Positions 28,835 through 37,000 of a DNA stretch of 64,000 bases are shown one piece after another. Numbering within the stretch: position 1 is the first letter of the stretch; every line of letters starts with the position of its first letter. Source of the stretch: Pseudolabrys sp963742345 (GTDB lineage: Bacteria; Pseudomonadota; Alphaproteobacteria; Rhizobiales; Xanthobacteraceae); NCBI GenBank assembly GCA_963742345.1, contig CAVULO010000001.1:62001-126000 (forward strand), written 5' to 3'. A program made the position numbers and the translations under genes. Below the pieces are notes generated by a model. The model made no database searches and was not told where the DNA came from. It saw nothing but the letters and a program-made list of their open reading frames with translations.

Positions 28835-30130
28835 ATGCCCCTTCGCCTGGATAGTCAAAGCGCGGATTTCACCGAGCGTTTTCGCAGTCTTCTCGCCGTG
28901 AAGCGCGAGGCGGCGCAGGACGTGGAGCAGATCGTGCGCGGCATAGTCACCGATGTATCGGCGCGTGGCGACGTTGCCCTCTTCGAGTTGACCGCCAAGT
29001 TTGATCGTATCGATCTTGCCAAGACGGGCTTGCGGGTGACCACCGCCGAGATTGAGATCGCGGAGAAGGCGTGCCAGGGCGAGGCACTGGAGGCTCTCAA
29101 GCTCGCCCGCGATCGCATCGAGGCCTATCACCGTCGTCAAAGGCCCACTAACGAGCTCTTCACCGACCCTCTCGGCGTCGAGATGGGCGCGAAATGGACA
29201 GCGATCGAGGCGGTGGGTCTGTATGTTCCGGGGGGCACCGCGGCTTATCCTTCGTCCGTTCTTATGAATGCAGTGCCTGCGAAGGTCGCAGGCGTCCCGA
29301 GGCTTGCAATGGTGGTCCCGGCTCCGGATGGCAAGCTTAACCCCCTGGTTCTAGCAGCGGCCAAACTCGCCGGCGTCGATGAGATCTATCGTGTCGGCGG
29401 CGCACAAGCTATTGCCGCACTCGCCTATGGCACCGAAAGCATCGCCCCGGTTGCCAAGATTGTCGGACCCGGCAATGCTTATGTCGCGACCGCAAAGCGC
29501 CTGGTTTTCGGCAAGGTCGGCATCGACATGATCGCCGGGCCATCCGAAGTGCTGATATTGGCTGACAAAACCGGCAATGCCGATTGGATTGCCGCCGATC
29601 TTTTGGCGCAAGCTGAACACGATGCCAACGCGCAATCGATTTTGATCACCGACGATGCAGCGCTCGCCACCCAGGTTGAAAAGGCCGTTGACGCTCAGCT
29701 TAAGTCGCTGTCGCGGGCGAGCATTGCAGGTGTGTCGTGGAAAAATTTTGGCGCCGTCATCGTTGTACCCAAGCTTGCTGACGCGGTTACTCTGGTCGAT
29801 CAGCTTGCGCCCGAGCATCTCGAAATCGTGGCTACCGACGCCGAGCGGCTTGTTACCGACATTCGCAATGCCGGTGCCATTTTTATCGGCGCGTACACTC
29901 CGGAGGCAATCGGCGACTACGTCGCGGGTTCCAATCACGTGCTGCCGACCGCGCGATCGGCGCGATTTTCTTCCGGCCTTGGCGTGCTCGACTTTATGAA
30001 GCGCACCTCATTACTCAAATGCGGACCGGAGCAATTGCGTGCGCTCGGGCCCGCAGCGATTGCGCTCGGCCAAGCGGAAGGCTTAAGCGCTCACGCTCGA
30101 TCTGTGGCCATCCGCCTCAACCAGAGATGA
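28835..30130 (+). CDS. hisD: Histidinol dehydrogenase
   Basis: A 431-residue zinc- and NAD-dependent enzyme that catalyses the last two steps of histidine synthesis (L-histidinol to L-histidine). Conserved regions are GLYVPGGTAAYPSSVLMNA, RVGGAQAIAALAYGTE, VGPGNAYVATAKR, DMIAGPSEVLILAD, the zinc-ligand region DLLAQAEHDANAQS, and APEHLEI. The ATG at 28835 is preferred because AGGA lies just upstream and relatives begin with MPLRLD. It overlaps the UPF0262 gene by four bases (ATGA). Confidence 0.97.
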   Translation: MPLRLDSQSADFTERFRSLLAVKREAAQDVEQIVRGIVTDVSARGDVALFELTAKFDRIDLAKTGLRVTTAEIEIAEKACQGEALEALKLARDRIEAYHRRQRPTNELFTDPLGVEMGAKWTAIEAVGLYVPGGTAAYPSSVLMNAVPAKVAGVPRLAMVVPAPDGKLNPLVLAAAKLAGVDEIYRVGGAQAIAALAYGTESIAPVAKIVGPGNAYVATAKRLVFGKVGIDMIAGPSEVLILADKTGNADWIAADLLAQAEHDANAQSILITDDAALATQVEKAVDAQLKSLSRASIAGVSWKNFGAVIVVPKLADAVTLVDQLAPEHLEIVATDAERLVTDIRNAGAIFIGAYTPEAIGDYVAGSNHVLPTARSARFSSGLGVLDFMKRTSLLKCGPEQLRALGPAAIALGQAEGLSAHARSVAIRLNQR

Positions 30131-30624
30131 GCACGGCGAAATCAACGCCTGCTGCAATGAAGCGGCGCCTTGTCGCGGTCGTTCTCGATGAGGAGTCGAT
30201 CGGCCGGGCCAATCCGGACGTTGAGCATGAACGCCAGGTCGCAATCTACGACTTGCTTGAGCAAAACTCGTTTGCGCCGGTCGGACATGAGGATGGGCCT
30301 TACGCGCTTCATTTGAGCATTAACGGAAACCGGTTGGTCTTCGATATCCGGCTTGAGGACGGTACGCCGGTGGTCGCGCATTTGTTTTCGCTCACGCCGC
30401 TGCGTCGCATTGTCAAAGACTACTACCTGGTCTGTGACAGCTACTATCAGGCAATCCGCACGGCGACGCCCGACAAGATCGAGGCGATCGATATGGGGCG
30501 GCGCGCCATCCACAATGACGGCTCGAGTATATTGGTGGAGCGACTCGAGGGGAAAGTGAAAGTCGACCTCGACACTGCGCGCCGGCTGTTCACGCTGATC
30601 TGCGTGCTGCACTGGAAGGGCTAG
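30127..30624 (+). CDS. UPF0262 family protein
   Basis: A 165-residue cytoplasmic protein of a family restricted to alphaproteobacteria. Conserved segments are VVLDEESIGRANPDVEHERQVAIYDLLE, PYALHLSI, DYYLVCDSYY and DMGRRAIHNDGSSIL. The start overlaps the hisD stop (ATGA), indicating coupling. Function is unknown; the stable hisD-UPF0262-phosphatase order is the main clue. Confidence 0.92.
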   Translation: MSTAKSTPAAMKRRLVAVVLDEESIGRANPDVEHERQVAIYDLLEQNSFAPVGHEDGPYALHLSINGNRLVFDIRLEDGTPVVAHLFSLTPLRRIVKDYYLVCDSYYQAIRTATPDKIEAIDMGRRAIHNDGSSILVERLEGKVKVDLDTARRLFTLICVLHWKG

Positions 30625-30672
30625 AGCATGATCCCGAAAAATGGAAATCGATTTTCGGGCGAGACTATGCTC
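30624..30672. repeat. Rhizobial-type dispersed palindrome (REP-like)
   Basis: An imperfect palindrome of about 49 bases begins at the last base of the UPF0262 stop codon. The outer arms are GAGCAT (30624-30629) and ATGCTC (30667-30672), and the inner arms are CCCGAAAA and TTTTCGGG around a short centre. It resembles the AGAGCATGATCC...CGAAAA...TTTTCGG family scattered between genes in Bradyrhizobium and Rhodopseudomonas genomes. It may act as a processing or stabilising hairpin between cistrons. Confidence 0.75.
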
Positions 30673-30688
30673 AGGCGGTAAACCACCG

Positions 30689-31156
30689 ATGGCCACGCCC
30701 GAGCGCGCTTCGCGCCCCCACGCGGTGCTGTTCGCCTGCGGTATGAACGCCGTGCGATCGCCAATGGCTGCCGGGCTGCTCCAACAGATGTTCGGACCGA
30801 CTGTTTATGTCGGCTCAGCCGGGGTGCAAAAAGGCGACCTCGATCCCTTCGCGGTTGCCGTCATGCAGGAAATTGGCATCGACATTTCCCGCCACAAGCC
30901 GACCACGTTCGAAGAACTGGATGACCTGGAAGGTCTTAATTTCGATCTCATTGTGTCGCTCTCGCCGCCTGCACATCACAAGGCTTTGGAACTAACCCAT
31001 AAAGTGGCGTCCGAAGTCGAATATTGGCCGACGATGGATCCGACCGCGAGCGAGGGCAGCCGCGAGCAGCGGCTCAATTCTTATCGCGAAGTGCGGGATC
31101 AATTGATGGCTCGTATACGTGAGCGCTTTGCGCGGCCGGGCGGCGGCAATGAGTGA
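30689..31156 (+). CDS. Low-molecular-weight protein tyrosine phosphatase / arsenate-reductase-like protein
   Basis: A 155-residue LMW-PTP-fold protein. The P-loop near residue 18 is CGMNAVRSPMA (C-x5-R-S), and a late YWPTMDPTASEGSREQR segment provides the general-acid aspartate region. The ATG at 30689 starts just after the palindrome. Rhizobial relatives are usually annotated as LMW phosphatase or arsenate reductase; conserved linkage to hisD and maf argues against a dedicated arsenic role. The substrate is unknown. Confidence 0.87.
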   Translation: MATPERASRPHAVLFACGMNAVRSPMAAGLLQQMFGPTVYVGSAGVQKGDLDPFAVAVMQEIGIDISRHKPTTFEELDDLEGLNFDLIVSLSPPAHHKALELTHKVASEVEYWPTMDPTASEGSREQRLNSYREVRDQLMARIRERFARPGGGNE

Positions 31157-31252
31157 GACGTCGGCGCCACATCGGGTTGTGGAAACGGGTTCATTCCGTT
31201 AGTTTCCGCGCCCATTCGCAGCGTTCCTCAAGTTATCGCACCGCCTGTACAG

Positions 31253-31876
31253 ATGATCGGTCGTCCCAAATTCGTGCTCGCATCCGGATCGCCTCGCCGT
31301 CTTGCCCTGATCAATCAGGCCGGAATCGAGCCGGACGCACTCAAGCCCGCGGATCTCGATGAGACCCCGCGCCGTGGCGAGATTCCGCGCGCCTATGCCA
31401 CCCGGCTCGCCCAGGCTAAAGCCGCGGCGACTTTGGCAAATGTGAACCTGGACGACGAATTGCGCGGCGCCTACATCCTGGCCGCCGATACGGTGGTGGC
31501 GGTTGGCCGTCGTATTCTTCCCAAGGCAGAGTTGCTCGACGAGGCAGCGCAATGCCTGCGTCTGCTTTCAGGCCGCAATCACCGCGTCTACACCGCTATT
31601 TGCCTGGTGACTCCAAAAGAAACATTTCGTCAGCGTCTCGTGGAAACACGCGTACGATTCAAGCGGCTGTCGGAAGAGGATATCGAGGCCTATCTTGCTT
31701 CGGGTGAATGGCGCGGCAAGGCCGGAGGCTACGCGGCGCAAGGCATTGCTGGCAGTTTTATCGTAAAGATTGTTGGCTCATATACCAACGTTGTCGGCCT
31801 GCCGCTCTACGAAGTCATGACGCTATTGGGCGGCGAGGGCTATCCGGTTCGCTTCGGCTGGCTAAACGCGATGTGA
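31253..31876 (+). CDS. maf: Maf-like nucleotide pyrophosphatase
   Basis: A 207-residue Maf/YceF-family house-cleaning nucleoside triphosphate pyrophosphatase, cytoplasmic. Conserved motifs are FVLASGSPRRLALI at the start, AADTVVAVGRRILPKA with the catalytic Asp, FKRLSEEDIEAYLASGEWRGKAGGYAAQG, and the NVVGLPLYE ending. Relatives act on modified or non-canonical nucleotides. It is followed 43 bases later by yacG. The infA gene often found just upstream in Rhizobiales is absent from the 96-base gap. Confidence 0.93.
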   Translation: MIGRPKFVLASGSPRRLALINQAGIEPDALKPADLDETPRRGEIPRAYATRLAQAKAAATLANVNLDDELRGAYILAADTVVAVGRRILPKAELLDEAAQCLRLLSGRNHRVYTAICLVTPKETFRQRLVETRVRFKRLSEEDIEAYLASGEWRGKAGGYAAQGIAGSFIVKIVGSYTNVVGLPLYEVMTLLGGEGYPVRFGWLNAM

Positions 31877-31919
31877 TGCGTCGCGTTGACTTTGGCCGTA
31901 ACAAGGATGCCGGCGCTTT

Positions 31920-32129
31920 ATGAACGAGACCGACCGCAAGACGTCTGGCGCCGGTTCCTGCCCGATCTGCGGCAAGTCCGTCGAGGCGGCATTCAAGCCA
32001 TTTTGTTCCAAGCGTTGCGCGGACATCGATCTCAATCGCTGGCTCTCCGGTGTCTATGCGGTTCCGACGAAGGACGATGAAGACGAGGACGGCGAACGGC
32101 CGGCCGAAGGCGAAGCGAACGAGAAATGA
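31920..32129 (+). CDS. yacG: DNA gyrase inhibitor YacG
   Basis: A 69-residue zinc-finger protein with CPICGK and FCSKRCADIDLNRWLSG, the four-cysteine YacG pattern. In Escherichia coli YacG binds GyrB and inhibits gyrase. The C-terminus is strongly acidic (DDEDEDGE). The start overlaps nothing upstream, but the stop overlaps the next ATG by four bases, coupling it to the TPP enzyme genes. The maf-yacG pair is conserved in the order. Confidence 0.93.
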   Translation: MNETDRKTSGAGSCPICGKSVEAAFKPFCSKRCADIDLNRWLSGVYAVPTKDDEDEDGERPAEGEANEK

Positions 32130-32650
32130 TTACACGAGACAATGATTGGCCGGACCGGCTTTTCGAAATGCTCAAACATGGCGGCGTTCGGCAAGTCGGC
32201 TATGTGCCCGATGCCGGCCATGCGCGTTTGATCGACCGCTGCCGCGCCGATGATGAAATCCGAGATGTGGTGCTCACCACGGAAGAGGAGGGCGTGGCGC
32301 TGGCGGCAGGTGCTTGGCTCGGAGGTGAGCGTGCTGCGCTGCTGATGCAATCGAGCGGTGTCGGCAATTGCATCAATATGTTTTCGCTGGCGCGGACCTG
32401 TCGTTTTCCGTTGCTGATGTTCATCACAATGCGTGGCGAGTGGGAGGAGTTCAATCCCTGGCAGGTGCCGATGGGATCGATCGTCGATCCGGTGCTAAAG
32501 TTATGCGAGGCGGAGGTCTACCGCGTGCATACGCCGGAAGAAGTTGCTGGCGCTGCCGAACGCGCCGTCCAACAGGCTTTCGGAGGTGAACGCATCGCCG
32601 CCGTGATCCTGTCGCAGCAGCTGATCGGCAAGAAGGTGTGGACCAAATGA
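32126..32650 (+). CDS. TPP-dependent decarboxylase, PYR-domain subunit (sulfopyruvate/phosphonopyruvate decarboxylase-like alpha)
   Basis: A 174-residue protein equivalent to the N-terminal TPP-binding (PYR) domain of ThDP decarboxylases, with the activating glutamate in TTEEEGVALAAGAW. It resembles the ComD half of split sulfopyruvate decarboxylase and phosphonopyruvate decarboxylase. It overlaps yacG upstream and the PP-domain gene downstream by four bases each, so the two subunits are made together and should form an alpha/beta complex. The exact 2-oxo acid is not evident. Confidence 0.86.
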   Translation: MITRDNDWPDRLFEMLKHGGVRQVGYVPDAGHARLIDRCRADDEIRDVVLTTEEEGVALAAGAWLGGERAALLMQSSGVGNCINMFSLARTCRFPLLMFITMRGEWEEFNPWQVPMGSIVDPVLKLCEAEVYRVHTPEEVAGAAERAVQQAFGGERIAAVILSQQLIGKKVWTK

Positions 32651-33222
32651 GACTCGAACGCCGGGCTGCGATGGCCGCGCTGCTCGCCGATCGAGGCGAT
32701 GACCTGCTGGTGATTCCCGGCCTCGGCTCGACGGCGTGGGATGCCGCGGCCGCCGGTGACAACGACCGCAACTTCTACCTTTGGGGCGCCATGGGTGGTG
32801 CCGCAATGATTGGTTTAGGCCTCGCGTTAGCGCAGCCCAAGCGACGCGTTGCGGTGATCACGGGCGACGGGGAGATGCTGATGGGGCTAGGTTCGCTCGC
32901 GACCATCGGCATTCGGCGGCCGCGCAACCTCGCTGTCATTGTTTTCGACAATGGCGTTTACGGCGAGACCGGAATGCAACCGAGCCATACTCAAAGCGGC
33001 GTCGACCTCATCGGTGTTGCCGGAGCTTGCGGAATCGGGACCTGTCTCGATGTGCGCGATGAGGAAGCCTTGGCCGATCTTGCACGCAGGCTGAAAGATC
33101 TTGGCGAAACCCTTTTCGCCCGCGTGCTGATTGCGGCCGAGGAGCCGCCCCGCGTGCTGCCGCTTCGCGACGGTGTTGCGCTGAAAGAGCGGTTTCGCAC
33201 AGCCATTGGCGTTAAACCATAA
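32647..33222 (+). CDS. TPP-dependent decarboxylase, PP-domain subunit (sulfopyruvate/phosphonopyruvate decarboxylase-like beta)
   Basis: A 191-residue protein equivalent to the C-terminal TPP pyrophosphate-binding domain. The metal/TPP motif is ITGDGEMLMGLGSLATIG...NLAVIVFDNGVYGE, the GDG-x(~27)-N pattern. It resembles the ComE half of split sulfopyruvate decarboxylase. The ATG at 32647 sits in the ATGA overlap with the alpha subunit and is preferred over an ATG three codons upstream. Neighbours give no clue to an organosulfur or phosphonate pathway. Confidence 0.86.
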   Translation: MRLERRAAMAALLADRGDDLLVIPGLGSTAWDAAAAGDNDRNFYLWGAMGGAAMIGLGLALAQPKRRVAVITGDGEMLMGLGSLATIGIRRPRNLAVIVFDNGVYGETGMQPSHTQSGVDLIGVAGACGIGTCLDVRDEEALADLARRLKDLGETLFARVLIAAEEPPRVLPLRDGVALKERFRTAIGVKP

Positions 33223-33313
33223 GTCCGGCGCTAGGATGGTGTTCTGGACAGTGTGGATTCGAGCCTCTATAACGCCCGCGCCTTGCTGAGTGGCCCACCC
33301 GGGCCGGCCCGGC

Positions 33314-33389
33314 GCCCAGGTAGCTCAGTTGGTAGAGCACGTGACTGAAAATCACGGTGTCGGTGGTTCGATTCCGCCCCTGGGCACCA
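33314..33389 (+). tRNA. tRNA-Phe (GAA)
   Basis: A complete 76-base cloverleaf: acceptor GCCCAGG/CCTGGGC, D-arm GCTC-AGTTGGTA-GAGC, anticodon loop CTGAAAA (anticodon GAA, phenylalanine), T-arm with GGTTCGATTCC, discriminator A and encoded CCA (33387-33389). It lies alone between the TPP enzyme operon and an exported lactonase gene. Confidence 0.97.
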
Positions 33390-33570
33390 CAGCCAATTTG
33401 CAGATATTTGCGACCGCAAGAATTCGCTTGCCGAAGAATACGAAGTTGTCCCCACGCTTTTCCTGATAATATGCTCGGCAAAACGCGCCTGGAATGCATT
33501 CAAGCCTTTAACATGTCCTTTCGGAATGTGGCCGGAACGGCCCTTTTGATGGACCCGGGGGAGAGCAACA

Positions 33571-34731
33571 ATGAAAACGCCAAGGAGTGGAGCGACGAGC
33601 CTCTTGCTCGCGCTGCTGTTCGTGATCGGAGTGACATCGATGTCCACGGCCAAGACGTTCGTCTACGTGTCGAACGCGCAGGACGGCAATATCGACGCTT
33701 ATACCATGGATGCAAATACCGGCGCGCTGGCCCCGATTGGCAAGACCGAGGCCGCTAAACTGGTCATGCCGATGACTGTGAGTCCGAACAAAAAATATCT
33801 CTATGCCGTCATACGATCACAGCCGGTGCGCGTACTAACCTACGCCATTGATCCCGCAACTGGCGTGCTCACGCAGAAAGCATCGGCGCCGCTTCCCGAC
33901 AGCATGCCTTATGTTTCGACCGATCGCACCGGACGGTATTTATTCACCGCCTCGTATGGTGGCGACAAACTTGCCGTGAGTCCGATAGGTGAAAATGGAC
34001 TGGTAGAGGCGGACGCGATTCAGGTAATCCCCACCGGGCGCAATGCGCATTCGATCCTGCCCGATCGCAGCAACAAATTCGTCTATGCCGCAACTCTCGG
34101 CGCCAATCAGGTGCTGCAGTTCATTTTCGACAGCAAGACCGGCAAACTCACGGCCAACGAGCCGGCGATGGTCAGCCCGGAAGCGGGTCACGGTCCGCGG
34201 CACATGGCCTTTTCTGCGGACAACAAAAACCTCTACGTACTCAACGAGCTGTCGGGGCATGTCACACAATACGCGGTCGATGCCGGCAAGGGCACGCTGA
34301 CGCTCGTAGAAAGCATTAGCTCCGTGCCGGCCGAGGCCGGCCTCGCTTGGGGCGCGCCGCAGGCGCCGGTCGGCGCCGCACCGACGCCCGCTGCAGCGGC
34401 TAACGACAAGCCGAAAGTCTGGGCGGCCGATATCCAGATCACGCCGAACGGAAAGTTCCTGTACACGACCGAGCGCACGACCAACAAAATCGCATTGTTC
34501 ACGGTCGCGTCTGAAACGGGCAAGCTTGCCTACGTCGCTAATTATGCGACCGAGGCGCAGCCGCGTGGCATCAAGATCGATCCGAGCGGTCAGTATCTCG
34601 TCGCCTCGGGTGAAAAATCGGATCGCCTGTCGGTCTACAAGATCGATCAGACCACCGGGAAGCTCGGCGAGCCCAATCGCTATCCGGTCGGCAATGGCGC
34701 GAACTGGGTGGAGATCGTTGACGCGCAGTGA
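33571..34731 (+). CDS. Exported lactonase-family seven-bladed beta-propeller protein
   Basis: A 386-residue protein with a signal peptide (SLLLALLFVIGVTSMSTA, cleavage before KTFVYVSN), followed by a lactonase/YbhE-type beta-propeller. Repeated blades carry VSNAQDGNIDAYTMD, GHGPRHMAFSADNKNLYVLNELSG, FLYTTERTTNKIALF and QPRGIKIDPSGQYLVASGEKSDRLSVY. Cytoplasmic relatives hydrolyse 6-phosphogluconolactone; a periplasmic form more likely acts on other lactones or binds sugars. An Ala/Pro-rich insert (APVGAAPTPAAAANDK) interrupts one blade. It is followed by an amino-acid binding protein gene. Confidence 0.88.
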   Translation: MKTPRSGATSLLLALLFVIGVTSMSTAKTFVYVSNAQDGNIDAYTMDANTGALAPIGKTEAAKLVMPMTVSPNKKYLYAVIRSQPVRVLTYAIDPATGVLTQKASAPLPDSMPYVSTDRTGRYLFTASYGGDKLAVSPIGENGLVEADAIQVIPTGRNAHSILPDRSNKFVYAATLGANQVLQFIFDSKTGKLTANEPAMVSPEAGHGPRHMAFSADNKNLYVLNELSGHVTQYAVDAGKGTLTLVESISSVPAEAGLAWGAPQAPVGAAPTPAAAANDKPKVWAADIQITPNGKFLYTTERTTNKIALFTVASETGKLAYVANYATEAQPRGIKIDPSGQYLVASGEKSDRLSVYKIDQTTGKLGEPNRYPVGNGANWVEIVDAQ

Positions 34732-34794
34732 GCGGTGACGCGCTCGTTCAACGTGGGTCACGCTCTGAGTGTCGTTTCAAAACCGAGAAGAAAA

Positions 34795-35826
34795 ATGCGT
34801 ATGAATGGTTGGAGATCGGTTACAGCATCTTTAGTGGTTCTGCTCGTAGCGGCTTGCCTTGCCACGGCAGCGAATGCACAGGTCCTCAAGGCGGTCAAGG
34901 ATCGTGGCGCACTCAATTGCGGCGTCAGCGAAGGCCTCTATGGGTTCTCCGCTCGTGACAACAACGGCAATTGGAGTGGTTTTGACGTCGACCTGTGTCG
35001 CGCGATCGCGGCGGCGATCTTTAACGACGCGGGCAAGGTGAACTACATACCGCTCGAGAGCGGTCGCCGATTTGAGGCGCTTCAATCGGGCGGTATCGAC
35101 GTGCTCTCGCGTAATACCACTTGGACGATGTCGCGTGAGATAGAGCTTGGATTGGCCTTTACAGCAACCAACTACTATGACGGCCAAGGATTTCTCGTTC
35201 GCAGGACCATGAACAAAGAGACTGCGCTCGACCTCGACGGCGCGAAAGTATGTGTACAAACCGGGACAACGACGGAGCTTAATCTTGTCGATTATTTCCG
35301 TGCCAACAAAATGAAATACGAGATGATGACCTCGCCGACTGCCGAGGGTGCAATTAAAGGCTACGATACCGGGCAATGCAGCGTGTTCACCGCAGATGTT
35401 TCGCAACTTTTTTCTGTCAGGCTTTTGCTGTCGAAGCCCGACGACCACGTCATTCTGCCGGATGTCATCTCCAAGGAGCCGCTTGGCCCGGTCGTGCGCC
35501 AGGACGATATGCAATGGTTTAACATTGTCAGGTGGGTGCAGTTTGCGATGGTCAATGCCGAAGAACTTGGTGTGACGTCGAAGAATATCGATGAGGCATT
35601 AAAGTCGGAAAAGCCAGACGTCAGGCGTCTGGTCGGCACTGAAGGCAACTATGGCGAGCGGATGGGCCTTACCACGGATTGGGCGGCTCGCGTCGTCCGG
35701 CTCGTCGGCAATTATGGCGAGGTCTATGAGCGGACCGTAGGCGTCGGCTCCGCACTGGGCATTCCACGCGGGATCAATCAGCTGTGGAGCAAGGGTGGCA
35801 TTCTCTACGCTCCACCGATCCGCTGA
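34795..35826 (+). CDS. Amino acid ABC transporter substrate-binding protein (AapJ-like), orphan
   Basis: A 343-residue periplasmic binding protein with a signal peptide (SVTASLVVLLVAACLATAANA). It matches AapJ of the general L-amino-acid transporter: GALNCGVSEGLYGFSARDNNG, FDVDLCRAIAAAIF, DVLSRNTTWTMSRE and VGTEGNYGERMGL. The ATG at 34795 gives a proper signal peptide; an earlier in-frame ATG does not. No AapQMP permease or ATPase gene follows, so it must share a transporter encoded elsewhere or serve as a sensor. Confidence 0.9.
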   Translation: MRMNGWRSVTASLVVLLVAACLATAANAQVLKAVKDRGALNCGVSEGLYGFSARDNNGNWSGFDVDLCRAIAAAIFNDAGKVNYIPLESGRRFEALQSGGIDVLSRNTTWTMSREIELGLAFTATNYYDGQGFLVRRTMNKETALDLDGAKVCVQTGTTTELNLVDYFRANKMKYEMMTSPTAEGAIKGYDTGQCSVFTADVSQLFSVRLLLSKPDDHVILPDVISKEPLGPVVRQDDMQWFNIVRWVQFAMVNAEELGVTSKNIDEALKSEKPDVRRLVGTEGNYGERMGLTTDWAARVVRLVGNYGEVYERTVGVGSALGIPRGINQLWSKGGILYAPPIR

Positions 35827-35960
35827 TCGGAACGTAATCGTGATTTAACCGGCAGGCCGATATGGTGCTAGGTTGATCACGGTATTGATCGCAAGCGATG
35901 TTCGCTCTGCGCCGGAGGGCAAGTCGCAATCGCGCCGTGTAGCTAGGGTAACGTGATCTG

Positions 35961-36830
35961 ATGGTCGACTACTTTTCGATATTAACTCGCGCGGTCGCTA
36001 CTCTCAGCCCCAATACCAGAGAAGAGCGGCACGCTCTCTATGACCGCGCTCGCAAGACTCTTGTCGACAAACTTCGGACTGTCGATCCGACATTGTCGCA
36101 CACCGACCTGAAAGCCGAGAGCGCAGCACTGGAAGCTGCGATCCAGCGCATCGAAAGAGATGCGGCACAACGCGCCGCACCGTCTCAGCCGAATCCGGCG
36201 CGTCAGGTCTATGAGGCGCCTGGCGGAGAATATCGGGACAGGCCACCGTTGAAGGATACCCGAAAGCCGGTGCGCATCATCGCCGGCGCGTTGGGCGCCG
36301 TACTCATTCTCATCGCCGGTGCGGCGGCCTATTCCTTCTGGCCGCGTATTCTATCCAGCGTGCGTAACGTCCCGAGCCCACGAAGTGTCGCCGTGGTTGC
36401 CGAGCCTGCGGATGCCAAGACAAGCTATGTCTATCTGCGACAACTGGTCTACTACCGGTCGAACCAGCCGGTGGGGACGATCATTGTCGATAAAACACAG
36501 ACTTTTCTCTACGTCGTGCGACCGAATGTGTCCGCGTTGCGCTACAGCATTGGCGTTGGCACCGAATGCACCGCATTGGCCGGTCTCTATCATGTTGTTC
36601 GAAAGGAAGAATTGCCGGATGGATCGGGCGATACCAAGCTCGGCCAGACGAAAAATCTATTCGGCGCCCGCGTGCTCTACCTTGATAAGGATTACCGTAT
36701 TCATGGCTTCAACGCGTCTACCGCGACCGGACAGCGCCTCCCTGAGGGCTGTATCCGGCTCGTCAATGACGACGTGATCTACCTTTACGACCACACTCCT
36801 CTGGAAAGTCGCGTCGTCGTATCGAACTAA
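35961..36830 (+). CDS. L,D-transpeptidase (YkuD) with N-terminal cytoplasmic domain
   Basis: A 289-residue membrane-anchored protein. Residues 1-75 form a charged helical region (MVDYFSILTRAVATLSPNTRE, then ALYDRARKTL) seen in Bradyrhizobium-type proteins. A transmembrane helix follows (RIIAGALGAVLILIAGAAAYSFW, ~96-118), then a YkuD catalytic domain in the periplasm. The active site is HGFNASTATGQRLPEGCIRL, with the nucleophilic cysteine and the conserved HG, S/T and R. YkuD enzymes make 3-3 peptidoglycan cross-links or attach proteins. The catalytic centre is complete. Confidence 0.9.
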   Translation: MVDYFSILTRAVATLSPNTREERHALYDRARKTLVDKLRTVDPTLSHTDLKAESAALEAAIQRIERDAAQRAAPSQPNPARQVYEAPGGEYRDRPPLKDTRKPVRIIAGALGAVLILIAGAAAYSFWPRILSSVRNVPSPRSVAVVAEPADAKTSYVYLRQLVYYRSNQPVGTIIVDKTQTFLYVVRPNVSALRYSIGVGTECTALAGLYHVVRKEELPDGSGDTKLGQTKNLFGARVLYLDKDYRIHGFNASTATGQRLPEGCIRLVNDDVIYLYDHTPLESRVVVSN

Positions 36831-37000
36831 ACAGAAAATAAATTAAAAGCCATTCCGAATTTCTTCTTGGATAAAATTCTGAGTTGAATTTTTTTCATCG
36901 GCACCCTTTCCGATTTTCCAGGGTCCAGTGCTGATTTGGAGTGGCACATCGGCCGCCAACTTCATAGCATGCGCACGCTAAAGCCTGAGTCGGAGTCACC

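Noticed and set aside
33940..34761. 273-residue minus-strand frame
   Set aside because: Antisense to the lactonase propeller gene; no recognisable motif.
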